Positions 6,808-10,282 of a stretch of 10,282 bases of DNA are shown in pieces. The notes beneath the pieces were generated by a model that ran no database searches, was not told the origin of the DNA, and worked only from the letters and a program-made list of their open reading frames with translations. Within the stretch, counting starts at the first letter, position 1. Each line of letters opens with the position of its first letter. Position numbers and translations under genes: made by a program. Source of the stretch: Halovenus sp. (lineage in GTDB: Archaea > Halobacteriota > Halobacteria > Halobacteriales > Haloarculaceae); the NCBI GenBank assembly GCA_028274925.1, contig JAQCNR010000421.1, forward strand, positions 1-10,282. The letters are read 5' to 3'.

Positions 6808-7413
6808 GTCGACCGGCGGCGTCGGGAACGACCCCTCGTCAGTTTCGGGGTCGTAGCCCTCGATTGCGGCGGCGACGATGTTGAACACGCCGTCCTGACT
6901 CCAGCGGGCGGTGTTGATGTGCATGTCGTAGAATGTCCGGTCGTCGAGGTCGATATCGTAGTAGGTCTCGTAGCGGCCAGCCTCGTTGACTTCTCGGACA
7001 CTCATCTCAGCGGCAGTTTCTTCGCGGCCGCTAATTCGCACTTTCCGGACTTCTTCCGGTGCGTTCAGGTAGATTCGGAGGTCGGCTCGTTCTCCGGCGA
7101 GCCAGCCTGCCAGCCGCGATTCCAGCACGAACGGCTTGTTCGAGGCCCCCCACTTCTCCGCAATCGAGCGCAGGCGCTGGTCCAGTTCACGGTCGATATC
7201 GTCCGATTCCTGTGCCTTCGCGCTCAACTCGGTCAGCCCCATCCCGCGGTCCTCCGCCAGTTCTCGGAAAATCTCTCCCCCCGAAACGTACGGACAGTCG
7301 AGTGCCTCCGCCAGCCGCGTACACAGCGAGGTTGCACCACAGCCTGGCGGCCCCGACACTGTCACGAAGAGGTTTGCGTCTATCGACGACACCGTTGTTC
7401 CTTGCTCGACCAT
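6802..7413 (-). CDS. cytidylate-kinase-like P-loop protein with altered Walker A
   Basis: Archaeal (type 2) cytidylate kinases phosphorylate CMP with ATP. This 203-residue protein follows that family along its whole length: VTVSGPPGCGATS at residues 17-29, SGGEIFRELAEDRGM at 44-58, ID.ELDQR at 73-80, ESRLAGWLAGERADL at 98-112 (CMP-binding and core strand), the lid Arg-Glu at 130-131 with REVNEAGRYE further on, and a late YDMHINTARW. The Walker A motif reads GPPGCGAT, with Ala where the catalytic Lys belongs, so kinase activity is doubtful; it may be a divergent paralogue beside a normal cmk elsewhere. An upstream in-frame ATG at 7446 would place the start inside an AT-rich TATA box, whereas the ATG at 7413 sits about 25 bases after it, so 7413 is preferred. 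The 3' end overlaps dtdA by 6 bp, tail to tail. Confidence 0.85.
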   Translation of the reverse strand: MVEQGTTVSSIDANLFVTVSGPPGCGATSLCTRLAEALDCPYVSGGEIFRELAEDRGMGLTELSAKAQESDDIDRELDQRLRSIAEKWGASNKPFVLESRLAGWLAGERADLRIYLNAPEEVRKVRISGREETAAEMSVREVNEAGRYETYYDIDLDDRTFYDMHINTARWSQDGVFNIVAAAIEGYDPETDEGSFPTPPVDL

Positions 7414-7432
7414 ACACGCTGGTCGCCTCGCC

Positions 7433-7443
7433 AAAAATAAAAG
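7433..7443 (-). promoter_or_regulatory. TATA box that decides the start of the cytidylate-kinase-like gene
   Basis: On the minus strand this reads CTTTTATTTTT, 20-30 bases before the ATG at 7413 and flanked by GC-rich DNA. It fits a leaderless archaeal promoter and argues against the longer reading from 7446, whose first codons would lie within it. Confidence 0.65.
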
Positions 7444-7492
7444 CAAGAGGTTCTCTCTTGGCCGTGTTGAGTGTGTACACGGCTCGTGATAA

Positions 7493-7640
7493 CTCGCTCC
7501 GAACCGCGCTATTCCTCGAAGCCGTCTTCACGACTCACTCCGTTCGCCGTTCCGATTCGAGTTCTTCGCTGTCCTCACGGGTCGTTCCTCCCCGTTCGGA
7601 TTCGCGGTTCTCACTCGCGTCGCTCGCTCCGAACCGCGCT
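7493..7640. repeat. intergenic 18-bp direct repeat with inverted repeat
   Basis: CTCGCTCCGAACCGCGCT is present at 7493-7510 and exactly again at 7623-7640. Within the interval CGCGGTTC at 7603-7610 can pair with GAACCGCG at 7631-7638, an 8-bp stem over 20 bases. The interval is also full of short CTCGC, CACTC and GTTC words. The 232-base gap (7414-7645) lies after the aminopeptidase stop and before the kinase-like gene promoter; no gene is seen in it. It could act as a transcript end or be one of the low-complexity intergenic repeats common in haloarchaea. Confidence 0.55.
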
Positions 7641-7645
7641 CCCGC

Positions 7646-8731
7646 TCAGAACTCGCCGTCCTCAAACCGGAAGGTGCCATTCCGCTGGACCACTTCGCCG
7701 TCGACTTCGATGCGGGAGTCTTCGCTCATGTCGACAATCATGTCGACGTGAACCGCGCTCTGGTTCTGTTCGTTGTTCTCGCCGACGGTGTCACCGTAGG
7801 CCCGGCCGACGGCCATGTGGACCGTATCGCCCATCTTCTCGTCGAACAGCATATTGTAGGTGAACTGGTCGATGTCGCGGTTCATCCCAATTCCGAGTTC
7901 GCCGAGATACCGCGCGCCGTCGTCGGTTTCCAACACGTTCGTCAGCACGTCCTCGTTTTTCTCCGCGGCATGGTCGACGACCTCGCCGTCCTCGAAGTCG
8001 AGGTAGACATCGGTCACTTCCCGGCCCTGATGGTACAGCGGCTTGTCGAACAACACCTCGCCGTCGACGCTGTCGCGGACCGGCGCGGTGAACACCTCGC
8101 CGCCGGGGAGGTTCTTCTCGGCGTAATCGTTGAGCGTCGGGTTCCCGCTGACCGACATCGTCACGTCGGTTGTCTCGCCGGAGACAATGCGCACTTCGTC
8201 GGCCGGGTCGAGAATCTCGACCATCTGCTGTTGGTGTTCGCGGACGGCCTCCCAGTCCTTGTTGATGGCGTCCCAGACGAAGTTCTCGTAGCCAGGTGTG
8301 CTCATCTCTGCGAGTTGTGCGTTTGCCGGCGCGGGGTACTGCGTGAGACACCAGCGTTTCGAGAGTCGCTCGTCGAGAATCGGCTGTTTGGCCTGTGAGT
8401 AGGCGGCGTTTGTCTCCGGACTGACGTCGCTCGTCTCGGTGACGTTCTCGTTGGCCCGGACTGCGATGAACACGTCCGTTTCCTCGATCAGTGCAAGTTC
8501 GTGCGCAGGCGTCTCGAAGTTGTCTTCGCGCGAGCGCAGGAATGCATGGCTGAATCGGTCGTTGCCGTTCAGTGCGACCGGATTTGCGCCGTGCTCGCCG
8601 ATGACCTCGTGCAGGGCAACAGCAAGGTCGTCGGCCGCGGGCGGCGCGGCGATGACAACGTTGTCGCCTTCAGAGAGATCGACAGAGTGCGTTGCGATGA
8701 CCTCAGCGTGTTCGCGGACACGTGGATCCAT
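7646..8731 (-). CDS. M29-family metallo-aminopeptidase
   Basis: Aminopeptidases of the M29 family (AmpS, PepS, aminopeptidase T) remove N-terminal residues from peptides using two divalent metal ions, usually as cytosolic dimers. Counting from the ATG at 8731 gives 361 residues. The expected ligand pattern is complete: Glu212 in PGGEVFTAP, Glu278 in LGELGIG, His305 and Tyr312 in HMAVGRAY, and His328 with Asp330 in AVHVDM. The 66-residue spacing between the two Glu ligands and the His-x6-Tyr spacing match the family. The N-terminal domain (residues 1-140) carries the usual DNVVIAAPP strand. A TTG at 8752 would add seven residues, but MDPRVREHAEVI is the normal beginning. Only a weak TATA-like GTTTGAT lies 24-30 bases upstream, and the small membrane gene ends 42 bases before it, so read-through from there is possible. 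The strongly acidic composition fits a salt-in cytoplasm. Confidence 0.92.
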   Translation of the reverse strand: MDPRVREHAEVIATHSVDLSEGDNVVIAAPPAADDLAVALHEVIGEHGANPVALNGNDRFSHAFLRSREDNFETPAHELALIEETDVFIAVRANENVTETSDVSPETNAAYSQAKQPILDERLSKRWCLTQYPAPANAQLAEMSTPGYENFVWDAINKDWEAVREHQQQMVEILDPADEVRIVSGETTDVTMSVSGNPTLNDYAEKNLPGGEVFTAPVRDSVDGEVLFDKPLYHQGREVTDVYLDFEDGEVVDHAAEKNEDVLTNVLETDDGARYLGELGIGMNRDIDQFTYNMLFDEKMGDTVHMAVGRAYGDTVGENNEQNQSAVHVDMIVDMSEDSRIEVDGEVVQRNGTFRFEDGEF

Positions 8732-8773
8732 ATGCTGTTCGAAGGGCGGCAACCATCAAACCGCTTTTGGGTC

Positions 8774-8890
8774 TTATTCGCCTTTCATGCCCCGCTTGAA
8801 CTCCTGTGTCGTTCGCCGGAGCATCAGGAAGACGAAGAAGATGAACAACAGAAAGACACCGAGAATCGACATGACGATGATTCCATTCAT
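8774..8890 (-). CDS. 38-residue single-span membrane protein
   Basis: The frame from the ATG at 8890 encodes MNGIIVMSILGVFLLFIFFV, continuing to a hydrophobic run that ends near residue 24, then a basic tail (RRTTQEFKRGMKGE). The pattern is one membrane helix with the positive C-terminus inside. The same frame is open further upstream to 9010, but that part overlaps the membrane gene at 8931-9581 and reads as unstructured Ser/Arg-rich sequence, so the short form is preferred. The gene sits 40 bases after one gene and 42 bases before the aminopeptidase on the same strand. A T-run (CTTTTTTG, minus strand) lies about 22-29 bases before the ATG and could be either a poor TATA box or a T-rich terminator of the upstream gene. 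I do not recognise a function. Confidence 0.6.
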   Translation of the reverse strand: MNGIIVMSILGVFLLFIFFVFLMLRRTTQEFKRGMKGE

Positions 8891-8930
8891 ACCAGATATC
8901 TTGTCGGCCAGCAAAAAAGAGGTTACGGGC

Positions 8931-9581
8931 TCACGTGCCGAGTTTCTCGCTAATCGCCGTCGAGAGGTCAGACAGGTAGATTCCGCCCCAGACTGCGACG
9001 ATGATTCCACCCATCGTGTTGAACGTGAGGTCTTTGAGGGTGTCCTCGATGCCGTACTGCGTGAGAATCCCCTTGGTATCGAGCAGGTCGGCAGTGACGC
9101 CGATTGCGAACTCGAGTAGTTCCCAGAGGACGCCGAACGCGAGCACGAAAATCAGCAGGATGACCCCGACGTACCGCCCGGGAATCTCGACCTCGTTCGA
9201 GTGCAGGTCGACGGCCCGGACTGTCGCGTACCCGGCCGCGGCGATGACCGACGCCGACAGCGAGTGTGTGAGGTGGTCCCACCACCAGATGTTGGTGTAG
9301 AACGACCGCGTCACGCCCGGAATTCCGACGATTCCGATTCCATGCAGGAAGGCCGCGGCGGTAATCCACAGCACGAGCTGGGGGCTCATCACCAAGTCGT
9401 AGTCGCGCTCGAGAAACGCCGGCAACTGGACGACCACCAGCGACGCAGCCGTGTTGACGATGATGCCGACGCTGCCACGGTCGATACCGATGAACAACAG
9501 CCCGATTAACAGCAGTTCCATCGCCCTCGTTAGCTGCCGTTGCCGCCGCTCGCTGGGCAGTATCCGACTAATTGTCGACAT
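8931..9581 (-). CDS. multi-pass membrane protein, YjdF/DUF2238-like
   Basis: A 216-residue integral membrane protein with about five or six hydrophobic spans. It carries a pattern typical of the YjdF/DUF2238-like group: WWDHLTHSLSA at residues 100-110 (polar Asp, His and His at the membrane edge), WELLEF at 153-158 inside a span, and EDTLKDLTFNTMGG at 179-192 before the last span. The conserved Asp, His and Glu residues could bind a metal or a small ligand, but no function is established. Its ATG (9581) lies 14 bases inside the end of the gene before it, so the two are probably translated together and may act together. The two proteins share the same three-motif layout at low identity. No TATA box is expected within the overlap. 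Confidence 0.8.
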   Translation of the reverse strand: MSTISRILPSERRQRQLTRAMELLLIGLLFIGIDRGSVGIIVNTAASLVVVQLPAFLERDYDLVMSPQLVLWITAAAFLHGIGIVGIPGVTRSFYTNIWWWDHLTHSLSASVIAAAGYATVRAVDLHSNEVEIPGRYVGVILLIFVLAFGVLWELLEFAIGVTADLLDTKGILTQYGIEDTLKDLTFNTMGGIIVAVWGGIYLSDLSTAISEKLGT

Positions 9582-10194
9582 GGTGAACCCCCTCGACGGT
9601 GTCCTCGAACTCCTCGGGAACGCGTCTGCCTTGGGTGACGTAGCGCCTGAAGTACGTCCGGAAGATTATGCCCCCAACAAAGCCCGCGAAGACGGCGTAG
9701 ATGAACTCAATCATCAGTTCGTCGTTCGTGAGCTCGAAGCTCCTGTCGAGAGCGATGGCGACGTACCACTCGAGCATCGCCCAGATTGCCGAGGCGGCCA
9801 TCGTCGAGGCGACGACGAGCACGATTGCAAAGCCCGGCGACATCTGAATCGAAGTAAAGGAGTCGAGCTCGACGACGATGACCAGCCCGACTGCCGCGAT
9901 TGCGAGATAGGAGACGAGTGGGCTCGACAGCCGGCCGGCTCCGAGTGCGATGCCAATCAACGGTAACAGCGCAACCGCGAGCACCTCCCACGGGAGCATG
10001 ACGTACCGGGAGCGGAAGGAGACCGGCGGCACGAGCCCCAACAGGACGATTACGACCGCGAACACCGACCAGAGGGGGCCAGTGACAATGACACCTCCGA
10101 TGCCGGCCAACGCCGCGATGCCCAACAGCAGCCAGGCTATCGTCGCGTTTCGCCGACGCTCGGACAGCAAATCAGAGAGCGCAGTCCCGGACAT
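9568..10194 (-). CDS. multi-pass membrane protein, divergent relative of the downstream gene
   Basis: A 208-residue membrane protein with about six hydrophobic spans and a charged C-terminal tail (YFRRYVTQGRRVPEEFEDTV). Its layout parallels the downstream 216-residue protein: VELDSFTSIQ near 108-117 in place of DHLTHS, AMLEWYVA at 139-146 in place of WELLEF, and NDELMIEFIYAVFAG at 157-171 in place of EDTLKDLTFNTMGG. The membrane Glu and the late Asp/Glu pair are kept, while the two His residues are lost. It therefore looks like a diverged paralogue that may form a hetero-oligomer with its neighbour. It is the first gene of the minus-strand group, with a good TATA box upstream. Its function is unknown. 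Confidence 0.78.
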   Translation of the reverse strand: MSGTALSDLLSERRRNATIAWLLLGIAALAGIGGVIVTGPLWSVFAVVIVLLGLVPPVSFRSRYVMLPWEVLAVALLPLIGIALGAGRLSSPLVSYLAIAAVGLVIVVELDSFTSIQMSPGFAIVLVVASTMAASAIWAMLEWYVAIALDRSFELTNDELMIEFIYAVFAGFVGGIIFRTYFRRYVTQGRRVPEEFEDTVEGVHHVDN

Positions 10195-10216
10195 ACTACT
10201 GCTTCGGTGGGGTTAC

Positions 10217-10223
10217 GTTTAAC
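10217..10223 (-). promoter_or_regulatory. TATA box of the membrane-protein group
   Basis: On the minus strand GTTAAAC lies 23-29 bases before the ATG at 10194, the right place for a leaderless transcript. It probably starts the transcript carrying both membrane proteins and perhaps the genes beyond. Confidence 0.55.
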
Positions 10224-10239
10224 AGTAACTCTGGGGCGG

Positions 10240-10282
10240 TCAGCCCACGAGCAGGTAGACCAGCCCGTAGCTCACCAGCGCG
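10240..10282 (-). CDS. C-terminal end of a probable membrane protein (cut by the window edge)
   Basis: The minus strand from the right edge reads ALVSYGLVYLLVG followed by TGA (10242-10240). Thirteen residues of hydrophobic, Gly-containing sequence look like the last membrane span of a protein encoded further right. The stop is 46 bases before the next start and a TATA box lies in between, so it is likely a separate transcript. Too little is visible to name it. Confidence 0.5.
   Translation of the reverse strand, partial: ALVSYGLVYLLVG

Noticed and set aside
7414..7751. Plus-strand open frames over the repeat-rich gap and the end of the aminopeptidase gene
   Set aside because: The products are Ser/Arg-rich with internal repetition that mirrors the DNA repeat, and they overlap supported genes on the other strand.
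8891..9010. Longer 78-residue version of the small membrane protein
   Set aside because: The extra 40 residues overlap the upstream membrane gene and look like shadow coding; the ATG at 8890 gives a compact, typical small membrane protein.

Overview
The window comes from a haloarchaeon (class Halobacteria). The proteins are rich in Asp and Glu, and GC is high in the core genes. Several genes have a TATA-like box about 25-30 bases before the start codon with little or no room for a leader. Archaeal families are present: the GEK1/DtdA type D-aminoacyl-tRNA deacylase, an archaeal-type cytidylate kinase relative and Tat lipoproteins. The genus cannot be fixed from the sequence alone.

Layout. (1) 1-1767, minus strand: the first 589 codons of leuS, a bacterial-architecture leucyl-tRNA synthetase running off the left edge. 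(2) About 1900-5460: an accessory and decaying stretch. It holds a frame-disrupted ribbon-helix-helix/Cys-rich small protein bracketed by 12-bp direct repeats, a Tat lipoprotein of unknown function, a sulfatase gene reduced to its two ends, an intact-looking livH permease gene, and a livM permease gene cut at about half length. The cut runs into about 200 bp of non-coding DNA bounded by two small hairpins. (3) 5461-6807, plus strand: dtdA, meeting a minus-strand cytidylate-kinase-like gene tail to tail with their stop codons side by side. (4) 7414-7645: an intergenic stretch with an 18-bp direct repeat and an inverted repeat. (5) 7646-10194, minus strand: a likely gene string of two related multi-pass membrane proteins (overlapping by 14 bp), a 38-residue single-span membrane protein and an M29-family aminopeptidase. 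(6) The last 13 codons of another minus-strand gene at the right edge.

How they fit. The left and centre carry two translation-quality functions, leucine charging with editing and removal of D-amino acids from tRNA. Between them sits a region that looks like a landing and decay zone: three broken genes and two different repeat-bounded segments lie within about 3.5 kb. LivH and LivM would be the membrane half of a branched-chain amino-acid or related ABC importer. No binding protein or ATPase genes are in the window and LivM lacks its C-terminal half, so the transporter is probably dead here. No CRISPR array, rRNA, tRNA or complete transposase gene was seen.
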